A model generated the notes under the pieces. The model was given only the letters and a program-made list of their open reading frames with translations. It searched no databases and was not told the origin of the DNA. DNA of 64,000 bases from Sphingopyxis sp. 2PD (lineage in GTDB: Bacteria > Pseudomonadota > Alphaproteobacteria > Sphingomonadales > Sphingomonadaceae): positions 310,001-374,000 of the forward strand of contig NZ_SCMU01000001.1 in assembly GCF_005503695.1 (NCBI RefSeq), written 5' to 3'. Below, piece by piece: positions 55,229-64,000 of the stretch; the stretch's first letter is position 1; every line of letters begins with the position of its first letter. The position numbers were made by a program, and so were the translations under genes.

Positions 55229-56129
55229 CCTGCGGCGCCTTGTCGCCATACACTTCTTCGAGTTCGCGGAACGCTTTGCAGGCGTCGGCCTTGCGGCCCA
55301 GCTTGTCGAGCGCGACCCCCATATACATCAAGCTGTGCGGAGCGCGGGCGCCGCTGGGGCGATCCTTGTAATTATTGTAGAATGCGACGGCAGCAAGGCT
55401 GGGCTTGCCTTCGTCGAGATAGGCCCGGCCAAGCAAGTTCTGGGCATAGCTGGCCTGGCTGCTGGTCGGCCATTTGGTGACCACCTGCTTCAGCTGGGCC
55501 TGCGCCTCGGGGTAGAGTTTGGCTTCCCACAGACGATAGCCATAGTCGTACGCGTCCTTCGTCTCGTTACCCGTCACGGGGATCTCCACCTTCTTGACCA
55601 GCGCGAGCCGCGCGGCGTTGGGGGTGGCGCTGGCCGGCTTCGCGGCGGGCGTCGCGGGTTTTTTCGCCGGGGTAGAGGCAGCGGCCGTCGCCGTGGTTGC
55701 CGGGGGCTTCACGGTCGCGGCGGGCGGCAGGCTGGCAGGCGTTGCGACGGTCGCCGGATCGGCGAAACGTTTGTCCGTTTCGGCCTTGTAGGCCGTGAAC
55801 TGCTTTTCCAGCTCGCGAAGCTGAAAGGCATTTTGTTCGGTCTGGCCGGTGAGCGTCTGAAGCTGGCTTTCCAGCGCATCGACGCGAGCGGTCAGGTCGA
55901 TGACCGGGGCGTTGCCGCGTGCGCGCTCGCCGGGGGTGTTGTCGGGCGCAATCTCGCCTTCGAAAAAGGTCGGGCTGCCGCCGGGAAACACCGAGCGCTG
56001 GACCGCCCGCATTTCCTTTTCCAGCCGCTCGACCCGCTTGTCGATGGCGCCGTCCTGCGCTGCCGCGGGCATCGTCGCCACCAGTGCGACCGAAGCCGCC
56101 CCCAAGAAAATGATATGACGCATCTTCAT
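55182..56129 (-). CDS. cpoB: Cell division coordinator CpoB (YbgF), TPR protein
   Basis: A periplasmic partner of the Tol-Pal system and PBP1B; 315 residues. It has a signal peptide (about residues 1-23), an N-terminal coiled coil (IDKRVERLEKEMRAVQ and RVDALESQLQTL), a Pro/Ala/Lys-rich linker (about 120-175) and a C-terminal TPR domain beginning DAYDYGYRLWEAKLYPEAQA, with QASYAQNLLGRAYLDEGK. The ATG at 56129 is chosen; 56123 is an alternative. The tol-pal genes themselves are not in the window. Confidence 0.9.
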   Translation of the reverse strand: MKMRHIIFLGAASVALVATMPAAAQDGAIDKRVERLEKEMRAVQRSVFPGGSPTFFEGEIAPDNTPGERARGNAPVIDLTARVDALESQLQTLTGQTEQNAFQLRELEKQFTAYKAETDKRFADPATVATPASLPPAATVKPPATTATAAASTPAKKPATPAAKPASATPNAARLALVKKVEIPVTGNETKDAYDYGYRLWEAKLYPEAQAQLKQVVTKWPTSSQASYAQNLLGRAYLDEGKPSLAAVAFYNNYKDRPSGARAPHSLMYMGVALDKLGRKADACKAFRELEEVYGDKAPQDVRTDAATAKAKAGC

Positions 56130-56243
56130 TTGCCGTTCGGCCCCCACCAATTAACCATTTTTTCGCTCATAACGCGGCAAGGCGCGCCAGCGCAAACCCA
56201 ATTCGGCGCGCTGCAGCTCTGACCGGCCCGAATGATGGCCGAT

Positions 56244-57107
56244 TCAGCCTTTGGGCTGCGCGCCCGCGGTCCCCGCTGCGTTCGCCGCGCCATTGCCGTC
56301 GGCGCGCGCCACCAGATCGGCGGGCTTGAGCGAAACACCTTTGACCAGCGTGTCGGCCGGCCCGATCGCGCCGACATCGCGGCCGCCCACGGTAACCTTA
56401 AGAGCCTGCGGGATGCTGGTGCGGAGCGTGAACTGCGCGATATACTCGGGCGGCACCTGATAGGTTTCGCCCGGGTCGAGCGTGCGCCAGTTTTCGGTCT
56501 TGCCCGCAGCGTCGTCGAACCCGATCCACACTTCGGATATGCCCGTCAGCACGACGGGCGCATCGGCGGCGACGGCCGCCGCACCGGCGCCCGTCTTGGT
56601 TGTCGGCGGCGCGGCGGCGTCGCTCTGCGGCGCTTCGGATGCATCGGCGGCGCGATTTTGCGCGGCGACCAAGGCTTCGCCGGGTTCGACCGACAGGAAG
56701 CGCCACACGCCATAGGCCGAGGCGAGAAGCAGGGCGACGATCACCAGCGTCCAGGTCATCCGCGCGGTGGGCAGGCGAGCCGGATCGGTCGGTTCATAAG
56801 CTTCGTACAACGGGCGCGCGCCATAGGCGTCTTCCTCGAGTTCGCGGCGCACCGCGGCACCGACCTCGGCCTCGGGCAGGTCGACCGCACGGGCGTAGGC
56901 GCGCGCGAATCCGGTCACATAGGTTCGCCCGGGAAGCTCCGAGAAATCAGACTTTTCGATCGCCGACAGATGGCGCTGGGTGATCCGCGTCCGCGTCGCC
57001 ACATCGGCAAGCGACAACCCCGCCGCTTCTCGCGCCAGCCGAAGCCGATCGCCGGTGCGCGTGATCGCCAGCTCGCCCTGCTCCGGGGCGACGTCCTCGT
57101 CTGTCAT
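56244..57107 (-). CDS. rodZ: RodZ-like membrane helix-turn-helix protein
   Basis: The 287-residue protein has a cytoplasmic Cro-type HTH (GDRLRLAREAAGLSLADVA through RTYVTGFARAYARAV, about residues 19-75). One membrane segment follows (MTWTLVIVALLLASAYGVW, about 116-134), then a low-complexity linker and a periplasmic DUF4115 domain (GISEVWIGFDDAAG; GETYQVPP). RodZ links MreB to the elongation machinery in rods. The ATG at 57107 has a CGGAGA ribosome site. Adjacent to cpoB. Confidence 0.87.
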   Translation of the reverse strand: MTDEDVAPEQGELAITRTGDRLRLAREAAGLSLADVATRTRITQRHLSAIEKSDFSELPGRTYVTGFARAYARAVDLPEAEVGAAVRRELEEDAYGARPLYEAYEPTDPARLPTARMTWTLVIVALLLASAYGVWRFLSVEPGEALVAAQNRAADASEAPQSDAAAPPTTKTGAGAAAVAADAPVVLTGISEVWIGFDDAAGKTENWRTLDPGETYQVPPEYIAQFTLRTSIPQALKVTVGGRDVGAIGPADTLVKGVSLKPADLVARADGNGAANAAGTAGAQPKG

Positions 57108-57250
57108 TACTGTCTCCGCGCCGGTCGGTTGCAACCCTGTGTGACCGTGTCGCCCCATTCATCGCATTGACGGGCGGAAAAAGTCAAATGAAGTTCGGCA
57201 AACGAGCGGCTGAAAAGAAGCCTAATTACGCCCGCCTGAGGCTCCGCAGA

Positions 57251-58552
57251 TTAGAGAACATATTTGCTGAGGTCGGTGTCGCCGACAACTTCGGCGAGCT
57301 GACGATCGACATAGGCGGCGTCCACCGCAAGCGTGGTGCCCGCCATGTCTTCGGCGCCAAAGCTGACCTCCTCGACCAGCCGCTCCATGATCGTCTGGAG
57401 TCGCCGTGCGCCGATGTTTTCGACCCGCTCGTTGACCTCCGCGGCCAGCTTGGCGACGCGGGCGATTGCATCGTCGGTGAACGACAGGGTGACCCCCTCG
57501 GTGCCGAGCAGCGCGGCATATTGTTCGGGCAGGCCAGCCTTGGTTTCGCTCAGGATGCGCACGAAATCGCTTTCGGTGAGCGCGCTCAGCTCGACGCGGA
57601 TCGGTAGGCGCCCCTGCAGCTCGGGCAGCAAGTCGCTGGGCTTCGCGACATGGAAAGCGCCCGAGGCGATGAAGAGAATATGGTCGGTCTTCATCGGGCC
57701 GTATTTGGTGGCGACTGTGGTGCCCTCGATCAGCGGCAGCAGGTCGCGCTGCACGCCCTCGCGGCTCACCGAACCGCCGCGCACGTCGCTGACCGCGATC
57801 TTGTCGATCTCGTCGAGGAAGACGATGCCGTTGGCCTCGGCATCGGCGAGCGCAATGCGGGCGACGTCGTCCTGGTCGAGGCGCTTGTCTTGCTCCTCCT
57901 CGATCAGCCGCGTTGCGGCCTCGATGACCTTGAGCTTGCGGCGCTTCTTGGGCGGACCGCCCATCGCCTTGCCGAGAATGTCGGACAGGTTGATCATGCC
58001 CAACTGACCCGGCTGCCCGGGTAGCTCGAACGGCATTGAGGGTGCGTCGGCGATTTCGATCTCGACCTCGCTGTCGTCGAGATGCCCTTCGCGAATGCGC
58101 TGGCGGAAACTCTGCCGCGTCGCCTCGCTGGCGCCCTTGCCGGTCAGCGCATCGAGCAACCGCTCCATCGCGGCTTCTTCGGCTGCGGTGCGCACCGCTT
58201 CGCGGCGGCGGTCCTTCTCCAGCCGCACGGCTTCCTCGACCAAGTCGCGGGCGATCTGCTCGACGTCGCGGCCGACATAACCGACCTCGGTGAACTTGGT
58301 AGCTTCGACCTTGATAAACGGCGCGTCGGCGAGCTTGGCCAGACGCCGCGAAATCTCGGTCTTGCCGCAGCCGGTGGGGCCGATCATCAGGATATTCTTC
58401 GGCGTCACCTCGTCGCGCAAATCGGCGGACAGTTGCTGGCGGCGCCAGCGATTGCGCAGCGCGACCGCGACTGCGCGCTTCGCAGCATCCTGGCCGATGA
58501 TGTGCGTGTCGAGCGCAGCTACGATCGCCTTCGGAGTCAGGTCCTTGTTCAT
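57251..58552 (-). CDS. hslU: ATPase subunit of the HslUV protease
   Basis: A 433-residue AAA+ unfoldase capping HslV. Walker A is [12 protein letters not shown] (about residues 56-67), the pore loop is [10 protein letters not shown], an I domain lies at about 110-240, Walker B is [11 protein letters not shown], and the C-terminal tail ends DLSKYVL, which inserts into HslV. It starts 5 bases after the hslV stop. Confidence 0.98.
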   Translation of the reverse strand: MNKDLTPKAIVAALDTHIIGQDAAKRAVAVALRNRWRRQQLSADLRDEVTPKNILMIGPTGCGKTEISRRLAKLADAPFIKVEATKFTEVGYVGRDVEQIARDLVEEAVRLEKDRRREAVRTAAEEAAMERLLDALTGKGASEATRQSFRQRIREGHLDDSEVEIEIADAPSMPFELPGQPGQLGMINLSDILGKAMGGPPKKRRKLKVIEAATRLIEEEQDKRLDQDDVARIALADAEANGIVFLDEIDKIAVSDVRGGSVSREGVQRDLLPLIEGTTVATKYGPMKTDHILFIASGAFHVAKPSDLLPELQGRLPIRVELSALTESDFVRILSETKAGLPEQYAALLGTEGVTLSFTDDAIARVAKLAAEVNERVENIGARRLQTIMERLVEEVSFGAEDMAGTTLAVDAAYVDRQLAEVVGDTDLSKYVL

Positions 58553-58557
58553 CTGCT

Positions 58558-59124
58558 TTAAGCCTGGGTTTCGATGGTTTCTTGGGTAAACTGGTCGTTG
58601 GTATAAACGCAGATGTCGGCGGCGACCTGCATCGCCTTGCGCACCAATATCTCGGCGTCCTGCTCATAATCGGCCAGCGCGGTGGCGGCGGCGAGGGCGT
58701 AATTGCCGCCCGATCCGATCGCCGCGATGCCGCCCTTGGGCTCGAGCACGTCGCCGTTACCGGTGATGACCAACGTCACCTCCTTGTCGGCGACGATCAT
58801 CATCGCCTCCAGATTGCGGAGATATTTATCGGTGCGCCAGTCCTTGGCGAGTTCCACCGCAGCGCGCAGCAGCTGGCCGTTGTGGCGCTCGAGCTTGGCT
58901 TCGAGCCGTTCAAAGAGGGTGAAGGCATCGGCGGTTGCGCCCGCGAAGCCACCGATGACACTGCCGTCGTGAAGGCGGCGCACCTTGCGGGCATTGGGTT
59001 TCATCACCGTCTGACCCATCGACACCTGTCCGTCGCCGATGACGACGACCCTGTCAGCTGTGCGGGCGGAAAGGATGGTGGTTCCGTGCCAGGGCGCGGC
59101 ACTTTGCGCGTGAGGATTGGTCAT
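58558..59124 (-). CDS. hslV: Proteasome-like protease subunit HslV
   Basis: A Thr peptidase of 188 residues forming the two-ring core of Hsl[19 protein letters not shown] holds the nucleophile Thr, at the second residue of the mature TTI start; the propeptide is about 12 residues. [13 protein letters not shown] and [17 protein letters not shown] are typical. The ATG at 59124 is used; an extension to 59160 is Pro/Arg-rich and unlikely. Confidence 0.97.
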   Translation of the reverse strand: MTNPHAQSAAPWHGTTILSARTADRVVVIGDGQVSMGQTVMKPNARKVRRLHDGSVIGGFAGATADAFTLFERLEAKLERHNGQLLRAAVELAKDWRTDKYLRNLEAMMIVADKEVTLVITGNGDVLEPKGGIAAIGSGGNYALAAATALADYEQDAEILVRKAMQVAADICVYTNDQFTQETIETQA

Positions 59125-59311
59125 GGGTGGCGATATGGGAGATGGCGGGCGGGGCCGCAAGAGCCTGACGATCGAGTTTGTGACCTAAACTGGCGAAATA
59201 GGCAATGATTCCAAAGGAAATAACATCTGTCTTGATGTAGGCCTTTGCATTGCATTTTGGATTACTGGGAGATAGTGAGCACAGCGTCTGAACCTAGGAG
59301 AGCGCACGTAG

Positions 59312-60028
59312 ATGTTTAAGCGTATTATCCGTGCCATACTGCGACCGCTCGGCTACGATATTCGGCGTTATAGCCTGGTTGATGACCCATTTGGAATACT
59401 CCTCACGTTGGCGCGGGAGCACGGCGTCACCACAATCATCGATGTCGGTGCCAATACCGGGCAGTTCGCTGAGCGGGTGTTTGCGGAGGGCTGGGAAGGC
59501 AATATATTGTCAGTCGAGCCACTGTCGGACGCGCATAACGCTCTAACCCGTGCGGCATCTGCCATTGCACGATGGCAGGTGGCACCGCGATGCGCAGTCG
59601 GGGCCGTCAAGGGAACCGCGCTGATCAATGTATCAGGGAACAGCCAGTCGTCGTCGCTGTTGGCCGCCCTGGCTGAATCCAGTCAGTCGGAGCCGGGAAT
59701 TGCAGCCATTCGTACCGAGACTGTTGACGTAGAGACACTTGATTCGCTCGTAAATTCGGCCAATCAAACCTTCCTGCTGAAAATCGATGCGCAAGGGTAT
59801 GAATTGAACGTACTGAAAGGCGCAGAAAATCTGTTCGATGCAGTACCCCTGATTTATACGGAGATGGCACTTGCGCCGTCCTATGATGGCGCCCCGCTCT
59901 TTACTGAACTGGGCCAAGAAATTGTTGAAAAAGGCTATACTTGTGTTGCTATCCACCAAGGATATAGCAGGGACAAGCGCATGCACGAGGTTGATGGGCT
60001 ATTCGTAAAGAATTCGGCACTCACTTGA
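59312..60028 (+). CDS. FkbM-family methyltransferase
   Basis: The 238-residue product has the SAM-binding loop TIIDVGANTGQFAERVF (about residues 41-57) and the FkbM signature LLKIDAQGYELNVLKGAE (about 153-170). FkbM enzymes O-methylate sugars or small molecules, often in polysaccharide loci. The wecB/wecC/manA genes next door point to a surface glycan. The coding sequence is visibly less GC-rich than its neighbours, and the 150-base upstream gap is AT-rich, suggesting transfer. An AGGAG site lies 11 bases before the ATG. Confidence 0.85.
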   Translation: MFKRIIRAILRPLGYDIRRYSLVDDPFGILLTLAREHGVTTIIDVGANTGQFAERVFAEGWEGNILSVEPLSDAHNALTRAASAIARWQVAPRCAVGAVKGTALINVSGNSQSSSLLAALAESSQSEPGIAAIRTETVDVETLDSLVNSANQTFLLKIDAQGYELNVLKGAENLFDAVPLIYTEMALAPSYDGAPLFTELGQEIVEKGYTCVAIHQGYSRDKRMHEVDGLFVKNSALT

Positions 60029-60047
60029 GAGGGGCGGATTAATCCGT

Positions 60048-60878
60048 TTAGGACCAGATTAACAGCGCACGGCTGTCCGGCATCAGTTCGATTGATCTGG
60101 GATCCTTTATCAAGACCGCTTCACCTAGATGAATCAGTTCGCCGTCCACACTGCAACCCGATGAAAGCGGCACGACGGTCCAATCGTCAATGTTTCCCGA
60201 TACAATTGCCGGATCGATCTGATCCGCTAATTGCAGAACGCGAAAATGAGGGCCGTCCACGAGCATTGCATTTTTTGTCGGGTCGACGCTTTGGTCGCGC
60301 GGGTCGTGGCTCGGCCGCAGCGAAGAAACTTTTAGGCCCTCATCGAGATGCAGCTCCCGCGCGCGGCCATAGTCGTAGATACGGTAGGTACAATCGACGT
60401 TTTGCTGAATCTCGACGATCGTCAAGCCGGGTCCAATCGCATGAATCGTTCCAGCCTGATTATAAACAAAGTCGTTGGTTTTGGATCGTCGCCAATCGAT
60501 CCTATCGACGATCGACCCGTCGAGAGCGGCGTTGTGGAGCTCCTCCCGTGTTATCTCGCCATTGAGCCCGACACCCAATTCGGCACCAGGCCGCGCATCA
60601 AGGACCAGCCAGCATTCTTCCTTCCCACGTGGCAAGCCTGCCGCCTGAGCAGCGGCGTTGTCCGGATGGACCTGGATTGATAGGCGCTCAGACGTAAAGA
60701 GAAATTTGATCATAAACGGCGCAGCGTCACCGTCGGGATGAGCAAACCAGATTTCGCCGATCCGTTGACCGCCAAATTCCCCAAATTCTTTCGGTATATC
60801 GGTCCGTCCCCACGGCTTTTCGACGACGATTTTTTCAAGGCGTTGCAGCATGGTCAGAGCATGCGTGGCCATTGGCAT
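60048..60878 (-). CDS. manA: Class I mannose-6-phosphate isomerase-like protein
   Basis: A cupin-fold zinc enzyme of about 276 residues, shorter than E. coli ManA and like the Bacillus type. KPWGRTDIP and ERLSIQVHPDNAAA (Gln/His ligands), GKEECWLVLDA (Glu ligand) and AGTIHAIGPG (His ligand) define the metal site. It interconverts mannose-6-P and fructose-6-P for GDP-mannose or related sugars. The start is one of the ATGs at 60878, 60872 or 60851; none has a strong ribosome site. Follows wecC by 19 bases. Confidence 0.85.
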   Translation of the reverse strand: MPMATHALTMLQRLEKIVVEKPWGRTDIPKEFGEFGGQRIGEIWFAHPDGDAAPFMIKFLFTSERLSIQVHPDNAAAQAAGLPRGKEECWLVLDARPGAELGVGLNGEITREELHNAALDGSIVDRIDWRRSKTNDFVYNQAGTIHAIGPGLTIVEIQQNVDCTYRIYDYGRARELHLDEGLKVSSLRPSHDPRDQSVDPTKNAMLVDGPHFRVLQLADQIDPAIVSGNIDDWTVVPLSSGCSVDGELIHLGEAVLIKDPRSIELMPDSRALLIWS

Positions 60879-60897
60879 GTCGTCAAGCCGCAGCGTA

Positions 60898-62193
60898 TCA
60901 GGCCGCTTGATGAAGCCGATTGCCGTTTCCAGGGGGCGGCTGGTCAAGCCACAAGCCACGGGTATCATAGACAATCTTGTCGCTGCGCTCTTCGAGTGGG
61001 ATCGACTTGAACAGCTCATGATCGACCAGCACGACCAATATGTCGCAGCCCGCGAGCGCGCTGTCGAGATCGACCAGTTCGGCGCCAGTCCCGGCAAATT
61101 CCATCGGCAGCCCGCGCGCATAGGGTTCGACGATCTTGATCTGTTGGCCAAAGCGGCGGGCCAGCGCCGCGGCAACCTCGACTGCGGGGCTTTCGCGGAA
61201 ATCGTCGATATTCGGTTTGAACGCGAGGCCGAGGCAAGCGACCCGCGCGCCCGGATGTTGCGACACCAGCATTTCGGCGGCGCCGATGACATGCGCGGTC
61301 TTGGCCAGATTGACCTCGCGCGCAGTACGGATCAGGCGGCTGTGGTTCGGCGCGCCATGCACCAGGAACCAGGGATCGACCGCGATGCAATGGCCGCCGA
61401 CGCCGGGGCCGGGCTGCAGGATGTTGACCCGCGGGTGGCGGTTGGCGAGGCGGATCACCTCCCAGACATCGACCCCCATTTCCTCGGCCATCATCGACAG
61501 CTCGTTGGCAAAGGCAATGTTGACGTCGCGGTAGCTGTTCTCGACCAGCTTGACCATTTCGGCGGCGCGGGCCGAGGTGGTGACGCAGGCACCGCGGACG
61601 AACTGACGATAAAAGGTCATCGCGCGGCGGGCGCAACGCGGCGTGATACCGCCGATGCAACGGTCATTATCGACCAGCTCGACGAGGATGCGGCCCGGCA
61701 GGACGCGCTCGGGGCAATAAGCGACGAAGATGTCGGCGGCACTGGTGCACGCGCCGGGAACCTTGAGGTCGGGGCGAAGCTCGGCCAGCAAGGTGGCCAC
61801 TTTCTCGGTCGTGCCGACTGGAGAGGTCGATTCGAGGATGACCAGATTGCCCGCCGTCAACTTGGGCGCGATGGCGCGCGCCGCAGACAATACATGCCCG
61901 ATGTCGGGTCGATATTCGTCATCGTGCGGAGTCGGCACTGCGATGACAAAGGTGTCGGCGGCCGCGACGTCAGTCGACGCAACCAACGCTCCGCGTGCAA
62001 CGACGCCTTGTACCAAGCCGTCAAGATCGACTTCCTCGATATGCACTTTACCGTTGTTGACGGTATCGACGACGTGCTGGCTGACATCGACGCCGGTCAC
62101 CTGGCATCCCGAGCGCGCGATCAGCGCCGCCGTCGGCAGGCCGATATAACCGAGGCCGAGGACCGTGACTGTCTGTTCGCTATCGATGGGCAC
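60898..62193 (-). CDS. wecC: UDP-N-acetyl-D-mannosamine dehydrogenase (WecC)
   Basis: Oxidises UDP-ManNAc to UDP-ManNAcA with NAD; 431 residues. The N-terminal Rossmann VTVLGLGYIGLPTAALIA, ILESTSPVGTTE, the central KLVENSYRDVNIAFANEL, the catalytic Cys in GPGVGGHCIAVDPWF, and LGLAFKPNIDDFRESPA in the UDP-binding domain are all present. It starts at GTG 62193, overlapping wecB by 14 bases. With wecB it supplies an acidic amino sugar for a surface polysaccharide. Confidence 0.94.
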   Translation of the reverse strand: MPIDSEQTVTVLGLGYIGLPTAALIARSGCQVTGVDVSQHVVDTVNNGKVHIEEVDLDGLVQGVVARGALVASTDVAAADTFVIAVPTPHDDEYRPDIGHVLSAARAIAPKLTAGNLVILESTSPVGTTEKVATLLAELRPDLKVPGACTSAADIFVAYCPERVLPGRILVELVDNDRCIGGITPRCARRAMTFYRQFVRGACVTTSARAAEMVKLVENSYRDVNIAFANELSMMAEEMGVDVWEVIRLANRHPRVNILQPGPGVGGHCIAVDPWFLVHGAPNHSRLIRTAREVNLAKTAHVIGAAEMLVSQHPGARVACLGLAFKPNIDDFRESPAVEVAAALARRFGQQIKIVEPYARGLPMEFAGTGAELVDLDSALAGCDILVVLVDHELFKSIPLEERSDKIVYDTRGLWLDQPPPGNGNRLHQAA

Positions 62194-63304
62194 GCGCAAC
62201 AATCTCCGCAATCTGCTGGGCCGCTGTGCCGTCACCAAAAGGATTGTGGGCGTGGGCCATGGCCGAATAGGCCTGCTTATCTTCGAGAAGCCTGAAAATT
62301 TCGGAAACAATACGCGCTTTGTCGGTCCCGACAAGCCGCGCGGTGCCGGCATCGATTCCTTCGGGGCGTTCGGTCGTTTCGCGCATGACGAGCACGGGCT
62401 TGCCGAGCGCGGGCGCTTCCTCCTGCACCCCGCCACTGTCAGTGAGCACGAGATGCGACGAGGCGAGAAGGCGGACAAAGTGCGGATAGTCGAGCGGTTC
62501 GATCAGCGCGACATTGCCGAGGCCGCCCAGGATCGGTTCCATCGCGGTGCGAACATGGGGATTGGGGTGGACCGGAAAGACGATCGCAACGTCGGGGCGC
62601 GCTGCGATCGCCGCAATAGCCTCAGCGATCGCCGTCATACCGTCGCCGAAATTCTCGCGCCGATGGGAGGTGACGGCGATAATGCGCTTGCCCGCGAAGC
62701 GCTCGACGACCGGGTCGAGGCCGGTCGCAAGAGAGGGATCCTCGTCGATACGCGCCTTCGTCGCTAGTAGCGCGTCGATGACAGTGTTGCCCGTGACGTT
62801 AATACGTTCTGCGGGCACATTCTCCGCCAGCAGCGCCGCGGCGGCCGTTTCGGTTGGCGCAAAGTGCAGGTCTGCAACCGCCCCGGCGACCTTGCGATTC
62901 ACTTCCTCGGGCCAAGGGTGATAGATATTGCCACTACGCAGGCCGGCTTCGACATGGCCGACCGGAATCTTACGGAAATAGGCGGCGAGGGTGGCGGCCA
63001 TCGTTGTCAGCGTGTCGCCATGGACGAGGATCCGGTCGGGCTTTTCGGCATCAAATGTCGCGCCGAGGCCCGTGACAAGACGCGCCAGCAGCGTGTCGAG
63101 TGTCTGGTTGGAGGTCATGATATCGAGATCGACGTCGGGAATAATCCGTGCGATCTCTAGCACTTGGTCCAGCATTTCGCGATGCTGCGCAGTGACGCAG
63201 ACGCGCGCTTCCAAGTTCGGCATCGCGCGCAGTGCGTGGACCACCGGAAACATCTTGATGGCTTCCGGTCGCGTGCCGAAGACAATGGATATCTTTGCGC
63301 TCAC
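62180..63304 (-). CDS. wecB: UDP-N-acetylglucosamine 2-epimerase, non-hydrolysing (WecB)
   Basis: Makes UDP-ManNAc from UDP-GlcNAc; 374 residues. The GT-B fold motifs are FGTRPEAIKMFPVV at the N-terminus, VHGDTLTTMAA, HVEAGLRSGNIYHPWPEE, TSHRRENFGDG and LTDSGGVQEEAPALGKP. The start is GTG at 63304, with AAGGATAGGA upstream. First gene of a wecB-wecC-manA unit. Confidence 0.95.
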   Translation of the reverse strand: MSAKISIVFGTRPEAIKMFPVVHALRAMPNLEARVCVTAQHREMLDQVLEIARIIPDVDLDIMTSNQTLDTLLARLVTGLGATFDAEKPDRILVHGDTLTTMAATLAAYFRKIPVGHVEAGLRSGNIYHPWPEEVNRKVAGAVADLHFAPTETAAAALLAENVPAERINVTGNTVIDALLATKARIDEDPSLATGLDPVVERFAGKRIIAVTSHRRENFGDGMTAIAEAIAAIAARPDVAIVFPVHPNPHVRTAMEPILGGLGNVALIEPLDYPHFVRLLASSHLVLTDSGGVQEEAPALGKPVLVMRETTERPEGIDAGTARLVGTDKARIVSEIFRLLEDKQAYSAMAHAHNPFGDGTAAQQIAEIVARAHR

Positions 63305-63513
63305 TGGTCCTATCCTTCGAGGAGGTTTGGGTCCTGACCCTAAGTTCGAAAAGCTGCCGTGCTCGCCAGCGACTGCGTCGGTAATCGAAAGTTCTTGTTT
63401 TTCCTTTAAATTTCGATCGCAAATTCAGTCATGCGATTGAATTTTGCCGTGGCGTAGCCGCACCAATCTCTTTCTCTGGCCTGCCCTCGACCGAAGAGCT
63501 AAGAGCGAGCGAT

Positions 63514-63547
63514 CGGTCGACCGGTCGACCGGTCGACCGGTCGACCG
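63514..63547. repeat. Tandem 8-base palindromic repeat (CGGTCGAC)x4
   Basis: Four exact tandem copies of CGGTCGAC plus CG. Each unit contains the self-complementary GTCGAC and every junction makes ACCGGT, so the whole tract is a dyad. It lies in the 284-base divergent gap between wecB and the metallophosphoesterase gene; the rest of that gap holds no gene. Confidence 0.93.
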
Positions 63548-63588
63548 AAACGGTTGGCCAGTCAGATGGTACAGGATTTTTGATTTTA

Positions 63589-64000
63589 ATGGGCATTTTT
63601 GCGCGATTTCGAAGAAGCGGTAAGGGCGCAGGCCTCAAGGTTCCAACGGTTCCGTCTGGGCTGCTGTTATATGCGGTAGGGGACATCCATGGCCGCGACG
63701 ACTTGTTCGCCGAATTGCTCGATCGAATCGACGCTGACCGACGATCGCATGACCATGACGAATGCATTCTCATCCTGCTTGGTGACCTCGTCGACCGCGG
63801 CCCCGATTCCAATAAGGTGATCGATCGGGCTTTGGCCGCCGCTCCGCGCTTTGATCGCTTCCACCACCTGATCGGCAATCACGAAGAATGCATGATCCAG
63901 GCGCTGACGGGAGATGCGCGCGCGCTGCGCTATTTCGTCAAAATAGGCGGCGACGCCACGATCCGCAGCTATATGTGCGACGACCCAAAATATGATGCCG
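63589..64000 (+). CDS. Metallophosphoesterase (PPP-type phosphatase), cut by window edge
   Basis: The first 137 residues, from ATG 63589, contain the calcineurin-like metal motifs in order: YAVGDIHGRDDLF (about residues 29-41), LLGDLVDRGPDS (about 63-74) and IGNHEECM (about 95-102). These match the GDxHG, GDxVDRG and GNHE motifs of bacterial PrpA/ApaH-like serine/threonine phosphatases. Its substrate is unknown; position beside polysaccharide genes suggests, but does not show, a role in regulating export. The C-terminus is outside the window. Confidence 0.9.
   Translation, partial: MGIFARFRRSGKGAGLKVPTVPSGLLLYAVGDIHGRDDLFAELLDRIDADRRSHDHDECILILLGDLVDRGPDSNKVIDRALAAAPRFDRFHHLIGNHEECMIQALTGDARALRYFVKIGGDATIRSYMCDDPKYDA

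Overview
The window is a high-GC alphaproteobacterial chromosome segment. It most resembles a member of the Sphingomonadaceae (Sphingopyxis or Sphingomonas type). The reasons are large TonB-dependent receptors with Ala-Gln signal-peptide ends, the division and cell wall (dcw) cluster order, the rpsF-rpsR-rplI, hslV-hslU, ftsH-tilS-cpoB and DUF2924/serine-recombinase neighbourhoods, and palindromic intergenic repeats typical of this family. No database search was possible, so genus is an inference.

Layout. 1-16.6 kb: the complete dcw operon on the minus strand, read mraZ, rsmH, ftsL, ftsI, murE, murF, mraY, murD, ftsW, murG, murC, murB, ddl, ftsQ, ftsA (ftsA runs off the left edge). Nearly every junction is a 1-4 base stop/start overlap. 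The exception is murC-murB, which carries a palindromic repeat. A 10-base-periodic G-box array in front of mraZ looks like the MraZ operator. 16.7-19.2 kb: a coupled trio of cysteine synthase, a small membrane protein and a membrane protein. 19.4-24.8 kb: a ZnuD-like TonB receptor, a secreted unknown, fabG, fabD and an LD-carboxypeptidase. The last is divergent from an Mpl-like Mur ligase, making a probable peptidoglycan recycling pair. 26.3-27.7 kb: the rpsF-rpsR-rplI operon with promoter, leader hairpin and terminator. 28.3-35.1 kb: folE and two large TonB receptors that converge on a terminator.

35.5-41.1 kb: an accessory island. It starts in a 5'-deleted rluE pseudogene and ends at a tRNA-Ser gene. 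It carries a PD-(D/E)XK-like unknown, a CD-NTase-like nucleotidyltransferase coupled to a DUF6602 gene, a full IS3-family element, a DUF2924 gene and a large serine recombinase. The IS cuts DUF6602 at its 3' side and DUF2924 at its 5' side, and no target duplication is visible. This suggests that IS-mediated recombination deleted the material between them. The nucleotidyltransferase/nuclease-like pair is the best candidate for an under-described defence system here, but it is probably broken in this strain.

41.3-50.5 kb: a cyclophilin, small genes, tRNA-Thr, a LysR regulator, a bacterial CDC48-type AAA ATPase, an MFS transporter, a PmtA-like methyltransferase, a phospholipase D/cardiolipin synthase-like enzyme and rpoZ. 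50.6-59.1 kb (minus strand): a DUF3800 gene, two exported unknowns, ftsH, tilS, cpoB, rodZ, hslU and hslV (envelope maintenance and proteolysis). 59.3-64 kb: an FkbM methyltransferase, a manA-like isomerase, wecC and wecB (activated-sugar synthesis for a surface polysaccharide), a tandem 8-base palindromic repeat, and the start of a metallophosphoesterase cut by the right edge.
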